From the NCBI RefSeq assembly GCF_001870465.1, contig NZ_MDGK01000055.1:313872-376064 (forward strand): a DNA stretch of 62,193 bases, written 5' to 3'. Position numbers and translations under genes: made by a program. Shown here one piece after another: positions 34,634-42,760 of the stretch. This DNA is from Pseudomonas extremorientalis. Its GTDB lineage: Bacteria; Pseudomonadota; Gammaproteobacteria; Pseudomonadales; Pseudomonadaceae. Positions within the stretch are counted from its first letter, which is position 1; each line of letters begins with the position of its first letter. The notes under the pieces were generated by a model. The model made no database searches. It was given only the letters and a program-made list of their open reading frames with translations, and was not told where the DNA came from.

Positions 34634-34696
34634 ATGAACGACGAATACGACTTCAGCTCCGGCAAGCGCGGTGCAGTCGCCAGCAACAAAGGCTAA
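34634..34696 (+). pseudogene. remnant of an antitoxin N-terminus
   Basis: A 20-codon frame reads MNDEYDFSSGKRGAVASNKG and stops. This strongly resembles the N-terminal signature of small CopG/BrnA-type antitoxins (EYDFSkGkRGav, normally followed by a KTRITI ribbon). The ribbon-helix-helix domain is missing after the stop and no toxin gene is recognisable upstream. I read it as a truncated leftover. A genuine short peptide is possible. Confidence 0.45.
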
Positions 34697-34719
34697 ACCC
34701 ACTCCGCTGAGGTAATCAC

Positions 34720-35163
34720 TTGCCTACACGCTCGATAAACATCCGCCAGGCCACGCCCGACGACGTGCACGCCCTGATCGAACTGGATGCTTACGCCACG
34801 GCCCATACCCACCGCCGCGTATTCATCCATGATGCGGTGGTTCGCCAACACTGCCTCGTCGCCGTCGATAGCGCTGGCCGGTGTGTGGGATACCTGGTGC
34901 TGACCCATGATTTTTTCGATCATGGCTTCGTGGCACTGGTGGTTGTGTCGCCGGTTTATCAGCACCAAGGTGTTGCGCTGCGGTTGCTGACGGCGGCACA
35001 AGCAGCGTGCAAGACGCCCAAGCTGTTTACTTCAACCAATGCGTCGAACACCGCCGCCCAGGCGCTGTTTGCAAAGGCCGGGTTCGTGCCTAGCGGGCAC
35101 ATCGAAAACCTTGACGATCACGACCCTGAGCGGGTGTATGTGAAATTCATCCAACCCCTGTGA
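34720..35163 (+). CDS. GNAT family N-acetyltransferase
   Basis: A 147-residue GCN5-related acetyltransferase. The acetyl-CoA site is in VVVSPVYQHQGVALRLLTAAQ (about residues 75-95, Q/RxxGxG/A-like). The C-terminal part has ASNTAAQALFAKAGFVPSG. The start is TTG at 34720 with GAGG about 11 bases upstream. No better start fits because the domain begins at residue 6. Substrate unknown. Confidence 0.75.
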   Translation: MPTRSINIRQATPDDVHALIELDAYATAHTHRRVFIHDAVVRQHCLVAVDSAGRCVGYLVLTHDFFDHGFVALVVVSPVYQHQGVALRLLTAAQAACKTPKLFTSTNASNTAAQALFAKAGFVPSGHIENLDDHDPERVYVKFIQPL

Positions 35164-35178
35164 GTGCTGGCCTCATCA

Positions 35179-35234
35179 GCTCCACGCCGCCTCCATCGAA
35201 CCTCCCGCAAACATCCACCCCCCTCGCGCACACT
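35179..35234 (+). promoter_or_regulatory. 11-bp-phased CCTCC repeats and -10 upstream of the serine hydrolase gene
   Basis: GCTCC (35179), CCTCC (35190), CCTCC (35201) and CATCC (35212) start exactly 11 bases apart, the pitch used by OmpR/PhoB-type response regulators. A -10-like CACACT lies at 35229-35234, 28 bases after the 35201 repeat. The same layout occurs at 36401-36456. The regulator at 37353 is the natural candidate. Confidence 0.55.
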
Positions 35235-35273
35235 GGCACCTCCTGAAACCGCAAAAACGCTTCAGAGGTGCCC

Positions 35274-36377
35274 ATGTTCCGAACCCTTGCGGCGAGTGTC
35301 CTGCTGATGTCCGCGCCCCTGGCGATATCCACCCCGCTCACGGACGAACAACGCTCGGCCATCGACCGCTATGTCAACGCAGAAATAACCCGTCAGCAGT
35401 TGCCGGGCCTGGCCCTCGGGATCTTCCGAAACGGCCAGGCCGTGCTCGCCGAGGGCTATGGCCTGGCGAATGTGGAACTCAACGTGCCCATGAGCGCCGA
35501 CAGCGTGTTGCAGTCTGGCTCGGTGGGTAAATCCTTTACCGCAACGGCCGTCATGATGCTGGTGGAGCAAGGCAAGGTCGGCCTGGACGACAGCATCCGC
35601 CAGTACTTCCCCGAGGCGCCGGCAAGTTGGGCGCCGATCACGGTCGCCCATCTGTTGTCCCACACGTCCGGCTTGTCGGCCTACGACACGCCAGCGCTGC
35701 AAAAGCCTGGTGGCCCATTGGATATACGCCGCGACTTCACCGAAGCGCAGCTGGCCAAGGCGATTGCCAAGCTGCCGCTGGACTTCAAGGCCGGGCAGAA
35801 CTGGGCCTACGAAAACACCAATTTCGTGCTGCTCGGCATCCTGATCCAGCGTGTCAGCGGGATACCTTATGGCGAGTTTCTCCAGCAGCGTATCTTCACA
35901 CCGCTGGGCATGCGCTCGACACGGGTCATCTCGGACCTCGCGATTGTGCCCAACCGGGCGTCGGGCTACGAAAGGGTCGACGGTGAGCTGAGGAACCAGG
36001 AATGGGTGTCGCCGACCTTCAATGCCACGGCCGACGGCACGCTCTATTTCAGCGTCCGCGACCTGGAGCGCTGGGACCGCGCCCTCTACGATGAAACCCT
36101 GCTGACACAAGCCTCGCTGCAACGGATGTGGACGCCCTACCCCTACGCCGGCAAACAGCGGGCGCAAGGCTACGGGTTCGGCTGGGAAATCCGCACAGTC
36201 AACGGCCACCCCGTGATCGAGCACGGCGGCTCCTGGCAAGGCTTTACCTCGTCCATCTCGCGCTACCTCGACGACCGGTTGACGGTGGTGGTGCTGACCA
36301 ACCTGGATGCCGAACACAGCTACCCGGAAGTCATCGGACGTGGCGTAGCCGGCCTGATCGAACCCGGATTGAAGTGA
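35274..36377 (+). CDS. serine beta-lactamase-fold hydrolase (class C-like)
   Basis: A 367-residue exported hydrolase of the beta-lactamase/DD-peptidase family (PF00144). Signal peptide about residues 1-20. Nucleophile S83 in S-V-G-K (83-86), Tyr in the YxN motif (WAYENTNF, about residue 181) and a C-terminal HGG motif (about residue 312). It could be an esterase, a D-aminopeptidase or a low-activity beta-lactamase. ATG at 35274 follows AGAGG at good spacing. The promoter carries phased CCTCC repeats also found before the next gene. Confidence 0.85.
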   Translation: MFRTLAASVLLMSAPLAISTPLTDEQRSAIDRYVNAEITRQQLPGLALGIFRNGQAVLAEGYGLANVELNVPMSADSVLQSGSVGKSFTATAVMMLVEQGKVGLDDSIRQYFPEAPASWAPITVAHLLSHTSGLSAYDTPALQKPGGPLDIRRDFTEAQLAKAIAKLPLDFKAGQNWAYENTNFVLLGILIQRVSGIPYGEFLQQRIFTPLGMRSTRVISDLAIVPNRASGYERVDGELRNQEWVSPTFNATADGTLYFSVRDLERWDRALYDETLLTQASLQRMWTPYPYAGKQRAQGYGFGWEIRTVNGHPVIEHGGSWQGFTSSISRYLDDRLTVVVLTNLDAEHSYPEVIGRGVAGLIEPGLK

Positions 36378-36400
36378 TCAGGGCCAACAAAAAATGCCGC

Positions 36401-36456
36401 TCTCCATCATTCCTCCACAAAACCTCCCCTGAATGCGCACGTTCGTTGCGCACAAT
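36401..36456 (+). promoter_or_regulatory. 11-bp-phased CCTCC repeats and -10 upstream of the FlgG-like gene
   Basis: TCTCC (36401), CCTCC (36412) and CCTCC (36423) start 11 bases apart. CACAAT (36451-36456) follows 28 bases after the last, the same distance as at the serine hydrolase promoter. The shared downstream context (GCGCACAnTGGC) strengthens the match. Confidence 0.55.
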
Positions 36457-36503
36457 GGCTTTCATCAGAGTGCCCGGTCGACCGGGTTCACACGGAGAAC
36501 GGC

Positions 36504-37289
36504 ATGATTCCAGCCCTGTACGTCGCAAAAACCGGCTTGTCGGCCCAGGACACGCAGCTGACGACAATTTCCAACAACCTGGCGAACGTCTCGACCACCG
36601 GTTTCAAACGTGATCGCGCCGAGTTCCAGGACTTGCTCTACCAGATCAAGCGCCAGCCGGGCGCGCAGTCGACACAGGACAGTGCGTTGCCGTCGGGGTT
36701 GCAACTGGGCACCGGCGTACAGATCGTCGGCACCCAGAAAAACTTCAGCGCCGGCAGCCTGCAAACCACCGGGCAACCGCTGGACCTGGCGGTGAACGGG
36801 CGCGGTTTTTTCCAGGTGTTGCAGCCGGACGGCACCACCGGCTATACCCGCGACGGCACCTTTCACCTGAACGCCAATGGCCAGGTGGTGACGGCCAGCG
36901 GCTTTGCACTGGAACCGGCCATCGTGGTGCCGGATAACGCCAAGACCTTTACCGTGGGCCAGGATGGCGTGGTGTCGATCACCGTGGCCGGCAACCCCGC
37001 TGCGCAAGTGATCGGCAACCTGCAAACCGCCGACTTCATCAACCCCGCCGGCTTGCAGGCAATCGGCAACAACCTGTTCCTGGAGACCGCCTCCAGCGGC
37101 GCGCCCCAGGTCGGCACGCCGGGGCTCAACGGGTTTGGCACCACCCTGCAACGGTCTCTGGAGACCTCCAACGTGAGCACCGTTGAAGAGATGGTCAATA
37201 TGATCACCACACAACGGGCCTATGAAATGAACTCCAAAGTGATTTCCACCGCCAACCAGATGTTGGGCGCCCTCACCCAGAAGCTATGA
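36504..37289 (+). CDS. flgG: orphan FlgG-like flagellar distal rod protein
   Basis: A 261-residue protein of normal FlgG length with both diagnostic ends: N-terminal TTISNNLANVSTTGFKRD and C-terminal VEEMVNMITTQRAYEMNSKV. The middle (GSLQTTGQPLDLAVNGRGFF, then PAGLQAIGNNLFLETASSG) is also FlgG. No other flagellar gene lies nearby, so this is a copy outside the main flgBCDEFGHIJ cluster and probably a diverged second copy. It is followed after 63 bases by a two-component system. Whether it builds a rod is unknown. Confidence 0.85.
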   Translation: MIPALYVAKTGLSAQDTQLTTISNNLANVSTTGFKRDRAEFQDLLYQIKRQPGAQSTQDSALPSGLQLGTGVQIVGTQKNFSAGSLQTTGQPLDLAVNGRGFFQVLQPDGTTGYTRDGTFHLNANGQVVTASGFALEPAIVVPDNAKTFTVGQDGVVSITVAGNPAAQVIGNLQTADFINPAGLQAIGNNLFLETASSGAPQVGTPGLNGFGTTLQRSLETSNVSTVEEMVNMITTQRAYEMNSKVISTANQMLGALTQKL

Positions 37290-37352
37290 TCAACACTTGC
37301 AAGCGTGGCCAGGGAGCGGCAAACACGACAAGGCTTATTCACCGAGCAGACT

Positions 37353-38102
37353 ATGAACGATTTTCCCGTTGCATCCTCGCCCCTTCCGAACAGCGTCCGA
37401 GACACCCAGGCGCTGATCCTGATCGCCGAAGACGAGCCCGAGATCGCCGACATCCTGATTGCCTATCTCAAGCGCAGCGGCTTTCGTACCGCTCACGCCC
37501 TCGACGGCCGGCGCGCCCTGGAATTGCACCAGGCCCTCAAGCCCGATCTGATGCTGCTGGATGTACTGATGCCCCAGGTCGATGGCTGGAAGGTCCTGGC
37601 CGAGGTGCGTCATCGCGGCAATACGCCGGTGATCATGCTGACCGCCCAGGACCAGGACATGGACAAGCTGATGGGCCTGCGCATCGGTGCCGACGACTAC
37701 ATCGTCAAGCCATTCAACCCGGCCGAGGTGGTGGCGCGTACCCAGGCCGTGCTGCGACGCTCCATCGCCTACACATATGCCGCCGGCGCCAATGTGTTGC
37801 GGGTCGATGGTTTTGAAATCGACATCGAAAGCCATCAGGTCACGGTGAATATCGAAGGCAAGGTCCTGCCGCTGCTACTGACCGTCACCGAATTCAAACT
37901 GCTCGCGCAATTGGCCCGGGCACCGAAACGCGTGTTCAGCCGCGCGGAATTGCTGGCGCTGTGCTCACCGGAAAGCGACAGCCTGGAACGCACGGTCGAC
38001 AGCCATATCAGCAAGTTGCGCCGCAAGATCGAAGACCTGGGGCTGCAAGGCGTGCCGGCGAGCATTCGCGGCGTGGGCTATCGGTTCGGGAGTGGCGTGT
38101 GA
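37353..38102 (+). CDS. OmpR-family response regulator (BaeR/SmeR-like)
   Basis: A 249-residue response regulator. The receiver domain runs about 20-135, with phosphoacceptor D70 (LMLLDVLMP) and K119 (YIVKPF). The C-terminal winged-helix domain includes LTVTEFKLLAQLARAPKRVFSR-type sequence and TVDSHISKLRRKIE. The kinase gene overlaps by four bases. It resembles BaeR/SmeR envelope-stress regulators. Direct repeats at 11-bp pitch upstream of 35274 and 36504 are plausible binding sites. Confidence 0.9.
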   Translation: MNDFPVASSPLPNSVRDTQALILIAEDEPEIADILIAYLKRSGFRTAHALDGRRALELHQALKPDLMLLDVLMPQVDGWKVLAEVRHRGNTPVIMLTAQDQDMDKLMGLRIGADDYIVKPFNPAEVVARTQAVLRRSIAYTYAAGANVLRVDGFEIDIESHQVTVNIEGKVLPLLLTVTEFKLLAQLARAPKRVFSRAELLALCSPESDSLERTVDSHISKLRRKIEDLGLQGVPASIRGVGYRFGSGV

Positions 38103-39160
38103 AGAAGCTCAATGGCTTGAGCCGCCAGATCATTGCCGCCATGTCGGCGGTGGTGCTCTGCGTGATCGCCCTGGCCGTGATCGGCTCCTACGTGTTTTAT
38201 GCGCTGTTATGGACCTATTGGCCGCTCTCGGACGAGCAGGCCGATGCCTGGCTGCCGGCCAATGTCGAGTGGGCGTGGATGGCCTTGACCACCTGCGTCA
38301 GCCTGGCGGTGGGTGCCTTCGTGGCCACGCGGCTGTCGCGGCGGATCCTGATGCCGCTGAACTCGGTGGCCGAGAACCTGCGCAAACTGGCGGATGGCGA
38401 CCTCGATGTGCAAGCCGTCGCCGGTGACCAGTCCATCGGCGAAGCGGCGATCCTGGTGGATGATTTCAACAGCATGGCCCAGCGCTTGAAGCGCATGGCA
38501 CAGGAGCAGGCATTCTGGAATGCGGCGATTGCCCATGAACTGCGCACGCCGCTGACCATCCTGCGCGGCCGCCTGCAAGGCTTGGCCGAGGGTGTATTCG
38601 AACCGGACACGGCGCAGTTCTACAGCCTGCTCGGTCAGGTCGAAGGGCTGGCGCGGATGATCGAGGACCTGCGGGTAGTCGGCCTGGGCGACAGCGGCTA
38701 CCTCGAACTCAATGTGCAGGACGCCGACCTGGCCGCCGGCATTGAAGAGGATGTGCGGCTGTTCGAACCGAGCCTGGTCGCCGCCGGTTTTACCCTGCAA
38801 CTGGACCTGCAACGCCGGACCCTGCGCTGCGACCCCGCCCGGATACGCCAGGCCCTGCTGGCCCTGCTCGACAACGTGCGTCGGCACGCCACGCCCGGCA
38901 ACGTCAACGTGCACCTGAGCACCCGCGATGGCATGCATTACCTGAGGGTACGCGACGACGGCCCCGGCATCGATGAGAACCTGGCCACGCACCTGTTCGA
39001 TGCCTTCCAGCGCGGCGAAAACTCACGTTCCCGCGCCCAGGGCGGCAGCGGCCTGGGCCTGGCGGTGGTGCGCGCGATTGCCCTCGCCCACGGCGGTGCG
39101 GTGACGTGCCGGAAAATGGAAAACGGCGGAACGCTGTTTGAACTCAGTTGGAATCTTTGA
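38099..39160 (+). CDS. sensor histidine kinase (BaeS/SmeS-like)
   Basis: A 353-residue membrane kinase from a GTG overlapping the regulator stop (GTGA). Two membrane segments (about residues 10-36 and 58-76) enclose an unusually short periplasmic loop of about 20 residues. HAMP about 77-132. The dimerisation/phosphoacceptor site is H146 in IAHELRTPL. The ATPase domain has the N box, DDGPGID and GGSGLGLAVV. The short loop suggests sensing within or near the membrane. Confidence 0.9.
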   Translation: MKKLNGLSRQIIAAMSAVVLCVIALAVIGSYVFYALLWTYWPLSDEQADAWLPANVEWAWMALTTCVSLAVGAFVATRLSRRILMPLNSVAENLRKLADGDLDVQAVAGDQSIGEAAILVDDFNSMAQRLKRMAQEQAFWNAAIAHELRTPLTILRGRLQGLAEGVFEPDTAQFYSLLGQVEGLARMIEDLRVVGLGDSGYLELNVQDADLAAGIEEDVRLFEPSLVAAGFTLQLDLQRRTLRCDPARIRQALLALLDNVRRHATPGNVNVHLSTRDGMHYLRVRDDGPGIDENLATHLFDAFQRGENSRSRAQGGSGLGLAVVRAIALAHGGAVTCRKMENGGTLFELSWNL

Positions 39161-39177
39161 GTAACCCAGGCCCCACC

Positions 39178-39378
39178 ATGCGCATCTTTTCCATGATGTT
39201 CAGAACAACCCGGCGCTATCGATGCTTTGTCTTATTGGACGCCGAGGGTACGTGCGTTGCATTCAAAAGCTGTGCAGCACTGCCCGGAAACGGGCACTGG
39301 ATCGAAGTTGAATGCATCAACTTGTCGTGGCTGGGCAACCCCTTTCCCAGTCACGCCCGGATAGCTCAGCGAGCGTGA
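39178..39378 (+). CDS. conserved small hypothetical protein
   Basis: A 66-residue basic protein starting MRIFSMMFRTTRRYRCFVLL with no recognised domain. It starts 17 bases after the kinase stop and is followed after 3 bases by another small gene, so it is probably part of the two-component operon. Function unknown. Confidence 0.6.
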   Translation: MRIFSMMFRTTRRYRCFVLLDAEGTCVAFKSCAALPGNGHWIEVECINLSWLGNPFPSHARIAQRA

Positions 39379-39381
39379 GAA

Positions 39382-39684
39382 ATGAATTCGTCCTTATCAC
39401 CCCTTGAAGAGTCGTTGAAACTGCACACTGCCCGGCTGAAACGGCTGCAGCGTTACTGGGTGCCGTTGCAACAGCGCGCGCCCAAATGGGTATTGGCGCT
39501 GTGGATCATCGGCGTAGCCGTGTCGCTGGCGACTCAATGCTGGTGCCATTGGTTCGTGACCGCGCCGCTGATCTGCGCGCTGATCATCGCGGAAATCGTG
39601 ATCGACGAGGCGCAGATGACCCTGCTGTTGCGCACCGATGCCGTGCGCGATTTATTGAATACAGCCCGTGGTCGCTGCTTCTGA
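39382..39684 (+). CDS. small hypothetical membrane protein
   Basis: A 100-residue protein: an N-terminal amphipathic/charged part to about residue 35, then one or two membrane helices (about residues 37-72, WVLALWIIGVAVSLATQC and FVTAPLICALIIAEIV). No known family. Its position four bases from the preceding small gene suggests co-transcription with the two-component system. Confidence 0.6.
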   Translation: MNSSLSPLEESLKLHTARLKRLQRYWVPLQQRAPKWVLALWIIGVAVSLATQCWCHWFVTAPLICALIIAEIVIDEAQMTLLLRTDAVRDLLNTARGRCF

Positions 39685-39819
39685 GCCTGCTCACGACAGC
39701 ACGTCCACTCAGCACCACAAGCCCGCTCACTACAACCTGAACATTCCCTCAAACCGCGTGTTGTCCACCGTGCTCCCGCGCGCCTGCATCATTTGGAGAG
39801 CATCGGCAGGTCGAAATTA

Positions 39820-39863
39820 AAATGTACATGCGTGTCGAGATTTATTGACGCACATGTACATTT
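39820..39863 (+). promoter_or_regulatory. paired TGTACATG operators before the flavoenzyme gene
   Basis: AAATGTACATG (39820-39830) and its exact inverse CATGTACATTT (39853-39863) flank 22 bases just upstream of the flavoenzyme gene. TGTACATGC recurs at 42723-42731 upstream of the adjacent TetR gene. I infer operators of that TetR protein. Confidence 0.55.
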
Positions 39864-39916
39864 ATCCTAATTTCAAATCGCCAAGCCTGATGATGGCCAC
39901 GACGGAGCACACTCTG

Positions 39917-41953
39917 ATGTCCAACGATCCCCTGCTGCAGCCCTATAAGATCAAGCACCTGACCCTGCGCAATCGGATCATGACCACGGCCCACGAACCG
40001 GCCTACCCGGTGGACGGCATGCCGCAGGCGCTGTACCGCGCCTACCACGTCGAACGCGCCAAGGCTGGTGTGGCCTTGACCATGACCGCAGGCTCCGCCG
40101 CGGTGTCGCGGGACAGCCCGCCGGTGTTCAACAATGTGCTGGCGTACAAGGATGAAGTGGTCGGCTGGCTGAAGGATTTGACCGACGAGTGCCACGAACA
40201 TGGCGCGGCGGTGATGATCCAGTTGACGCACCTGGGCCGTCGCACACGCTGGGACAAGGCCGACTGGCTGCCGGTGGTGTCGCCTTCGCACCGGCGCGAG
40301 GCCTCGCACCGCTCCTTCCCGAAGAAGCTGGAAGACTGGGACATCGAGCGAATCATCAAAGACTACGTCGACGCGGCCGAGCGCATGCAGGCCGCCGGGC
40401 TGGATGGCCTGGAGCTGCAAGCCTACGGGCATTTGATGGACCAGTTCTGGTCGCCGCTCACCAACGAGCTGGATGGCCCGTACGGCGGCCCGCTGGAAAA
40501 CCGCATGCGCTTTACCTTCGATGTCCTGCGCGGCATTCGCCAGCGGGTCGGTGAAGACTTCCTGCTGGGCGTGCGCTACACCGGCGACGAGGCGCTGCCG
40601 GGCGGGTTCAATGCCAGCGAAGGTTTGCAGGTGTCGCACCTGCTCAAGGACAGCGGCCTGGTGGACTTCCTCAACGTGGTGCGCGGGCATATCGATACGG
40701 ATGCGGGCCTCACCGATGTGATCCCGATCCAGGGCATGCGCAACTCGCCGCACCTGGAGTTTGCCGGTGAGATCCGTGCGTCTACCGGGTTCCCCACCTT
40801 CCATGCGGCAAAAATCCCCGATGTCGCCACGGCGCGCTACGCCATCGCATCAGGCAAGGTGGACATGGTCGGCATGACCCGCGCCCACATGACCGACCCG
40901 CATATCGTGCGCAAGATCATCGAGCGGCGTGAAGAAGACATTCGGCCCTGCGTCGGCGCCAATTACTGCCTGGACCGCATCTACCAGGGCGGTGCGGCGT
41001 ACTGCATCCACAACCCCGCCACCGGTCGCGAAACCAGCATGCCCCATGACATTCCCAAGGCAGCGGTGCCGCGCAAAGTGCTGATTGTCGGCACGGGACC
41101 TGCCGGGCTGGAAGCGGCGCGGGTCGCCGGTGAGCGCGGGCATGATGTAACGGTGCTGGAAGCGGCGGACCGGCCCGGTGGGCAGATCCGCCTGACCGCC
41201 CTGAGCGAGCGGCGCCGCGAAATGATCGGCATCATCGACTGGCGCATGAGCCAGTGCGAACGCCTGGGTGTCAAGTTCCACTTCAACACCTGGGCCGAGG
41301 CCGAGGCCGTGCTGGCGCTGGAGCCGGATGTGGTGATCGTGGCGACCGGCGGCCTGCCGCATACCGAGGTGCTGGCCCAAGGCAATGAGTTGGTGGTGTC
41401 GACCTGGGACATCATTTCCGGCGACGTCAAGCCGGGGCGCCATGTGCTGATCTTCGACGACGCCGGAGACCACGCCGCCCTGCAAGCGGCCGAGGTGATT
41501 GCACAAAGTGGTGCCAGAGTGGAAATCGTCACGCCGGACCGCTCGTTCGCGCCGGAAGTCATGGCCATGAACCTGGTGCCCTACATGCGCAGCCTGCAGG
41601 ACCTGGACGTGACCTTTACCGTGACCTATCGGGTCGAAACGGTGGAGAAACGCGACGGTCGGCTGCTGGTCACTTTCGGCAGTGACTACGGCGCGGTGCA
41701 CAAGCAGCGGGTGGTGGACCAGGTGGTGGTCAACCACGGCACCCTGCCCCTGGATGACCTGTACTTCGACCTGCGAGGGCATTCCAGCAACGGCGGCGCG
41801 GTCGAGCAGCACGACTTGATCGCCGGCAACGCGCAGCACCTGGTGAGCAACCCCGAGGGCCGCTTCCAACTGTTCCGCATCGGCGATGCAGTGGCCGCAC
41901 GCAATACCCATGCGGCGATCTACGACGCGCTGCGGTTGGTCAAGGATCTCTAA
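39917..41953 (+). CDS. NADH:flavin oxidoreductase/trimethylamine dehydrogenase-like N-demethylase
   Basis: A 678-residue two-part flavoenzyme of the 2,4-dienoyl-CoA reductase/TMADH family. An N-terminal old-yellow-enzyme barrel runs to about 370 and a C-terminal FAD/NAD(P) domain starts at VLIVGTGPAGLEAARVAG. Close relatives include dimethylglycine and N-methylproline (stachydrine) demethylases. The Fe-S loop has C345, C351 and C363, but the fourth expected ligand is Ala348 (CVGANYC instead of CxxCxxC). ATG at 39917 follows GGAG at 9 bases. In-frame ATGs upstream lie in the operator region. A TetR gene overlaps the 3' end. Confidence 0.82.
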   Translation: MSNDPLLQPYKIKHLTLRNRIMTTAHEPAYPVDGMPQALYRAYHVERAKAGVALTMTAGSAAVSRDSPPVFNNVLAYKDEVVGWLKDLTDECHEHGAAVMIQLTHLGRRTRWDKADWLPVVSPSHRREASHRSFPKKLEDWDIERIIKDYVDAAERMQAAGLDGLELQAYGHLMDQFWSPLTNELDGPYGGPLENRMRFTFDVLRGIRQRVGEDFLLGVRYTGDEALPGGFNASEGLQVSHLLKDSGLVDFLNVVRGHIDTDAGLTDVIPIQGMRNSPHLEFAGEIRASTGFPTFHAAKIPDVATARYAIASGKVDMVGMTRAHMTDPHIVRKIIERREEDIRPCVGANYCLDRIYQGGAAYCIHNPATGRETSMPHDIPKAAVPRKVLIVGTGPAGLEAARVAGERGHDVTVLEAADRPGGQIRLTALSERRREMIGIIDWRMSQCERLGVKFHFNTWAEAEAVLALEPDVVIVATGGLPHTEVLAQGNELVVSTWDIISGDVKPGRHVLIFDDAGDHAALQAAEVIAQSGARVEIVTPDRSFAPEVMAMNLVPYMRSLQDLDVTFTVTYRVETVEKRDGRLLVTFGSDYGAVHKQRVVDQVVVNHGTLPLDDLYFDLRGHSSNGGAVEQHDLIAGNAQHLVSNPEGRFQLFRIGDAVAARNTHAAIYDALRLVKDL

Positions 41954-42621
41954 AGCGGCTCAAACACCCCCGGTGCGGTCTCGGCGTAGCCAAACGCCCC
42001 AAAGAAGCGGTCCAGTTCGCGCCGCTTCAAGGCCTTACCGGTGAACACGCTGACGTACTGGGGAATGCGCCGGAAGCGCACCACCACGTCCTCGCTGGTG
42101 TTCATCGAGATGTAGCCGATCTGCGTCAGGTAGATGGTCCGCGCGCGCACATCGGCGGCCTCGTCATCGTAGCCAAAGCGCCGGAACATGCCGGTCAGGG
42201 CGTTGATACGGGTGTCATCGGCCAGGGCGATTTCCGCGCTGACTTCTGCCGACTGCATGGCCCAACTGCGCACGGCAAATTCGAACTGCGAGTCGAACAG
42301 TTCCGGGTTCAGCCAGCATTCAAAGACGTTGAGAATCGCCTCGGAAATGCTTTCGGCGTAACGCTCGCACTGGAACACCAGGTTGCCGGTGTTCTTGTCG
42401 CGCCAGCGCGCCAGCAAGGCGGCGAGCAGTTGCTCGCGGTCCTCGAAAAACCAATAGAAACTGGTACGCGACAAGCCCAGCTGCTTGGCCAGCGGCAGCA
42501 CGCGCACGGCGTCGATGCCGGACTCTTTCAACGCCGCGTAGGCGGCGTCCAGCCACACATCGACCGAGCCTCGCCAGCCCGTGTCCTGGTTCTTGCCTCG
42601 CGGTTTTGCCGATGGAGCCAT
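41950..42621 (-). CDS. TetR/AcrR family transcriptional regulator
   Basis: A 223-residue regulator with an N-terminal helix-turn-helix (PLAKQLGLSRTSFYWFFEDREQ, about residues 43-64) and a ligand-binding C-terminal domain. It is convergent with and overlaps the flavoenzyme gene by four bases. It probably controls that enzyme through TGTACATG sites found before both units. Confidence 0.87.
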   Translation of the reverse strand: MAPSAKPRGKNQDTGWRGSVDVWLDAAYAALKESGIDAVRVLPLAKQLGLSRTSFYWFFEDREQLLAALLARWRDKNTGNLVFQCERYAESISEAILNVFECWLNPELFDSQFEFAVRSWAMQSAEVSAEIALADDTRINALTGMFRRFGYDDEAADVRARTIYLTQIGYISMNTSEDVVVRFRRIPQYVSVFTGKALKRRELDRFFGAFGYAETAPGVFEPL

Positions 42622-42721
42622 CCGGGGGTCACCTTTGCCTGGGAAATGCCGGTCACTTTACACGCCCCCTTCCCTGCGTGCAGTTCGTCGGTAAAACCGC
42701 ACAAAGAAAAAATCCAGACTA

Positions 42722-42737
42722 CTGTACATGCATACAG
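42722..42737. promoter_or_regulatory. TGTACATG site in the divergent tetR/unknown-gene region
   Basis: CTGTACATGCATACAG contains the TGTACATGC word shared with 39823-39831. It lies 101 bases before the TetR gene and 23 bases before the plus-strand gene at 42761. It also fits CTGT-N8-ACAG (LexA), but the TetR reading is favoured by the repeat elsewhere. Confidence 0.45.
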
Positions 42738-42760
42738 CAACGTAGTTGAGGATGAGCATC

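Noticed and set aside
34468..34710. 80-codon plus-strand frame before the GNAT gene.
   Set aside because: It is out of frame with the recognisable antitoxin-like peptide that it covers and has no domain-like sequence.
42722..42737. CTGT-N8-ACAG match that could be a second LexA box, upstream of the unknown gene at 42761.
   Set aside because: One such match per 65 kb is expected by chance, no good -35/-10 overlaps it, and its TGTACATGC core recurs at the flavoenzyme promoter, which favours a TetR operator.
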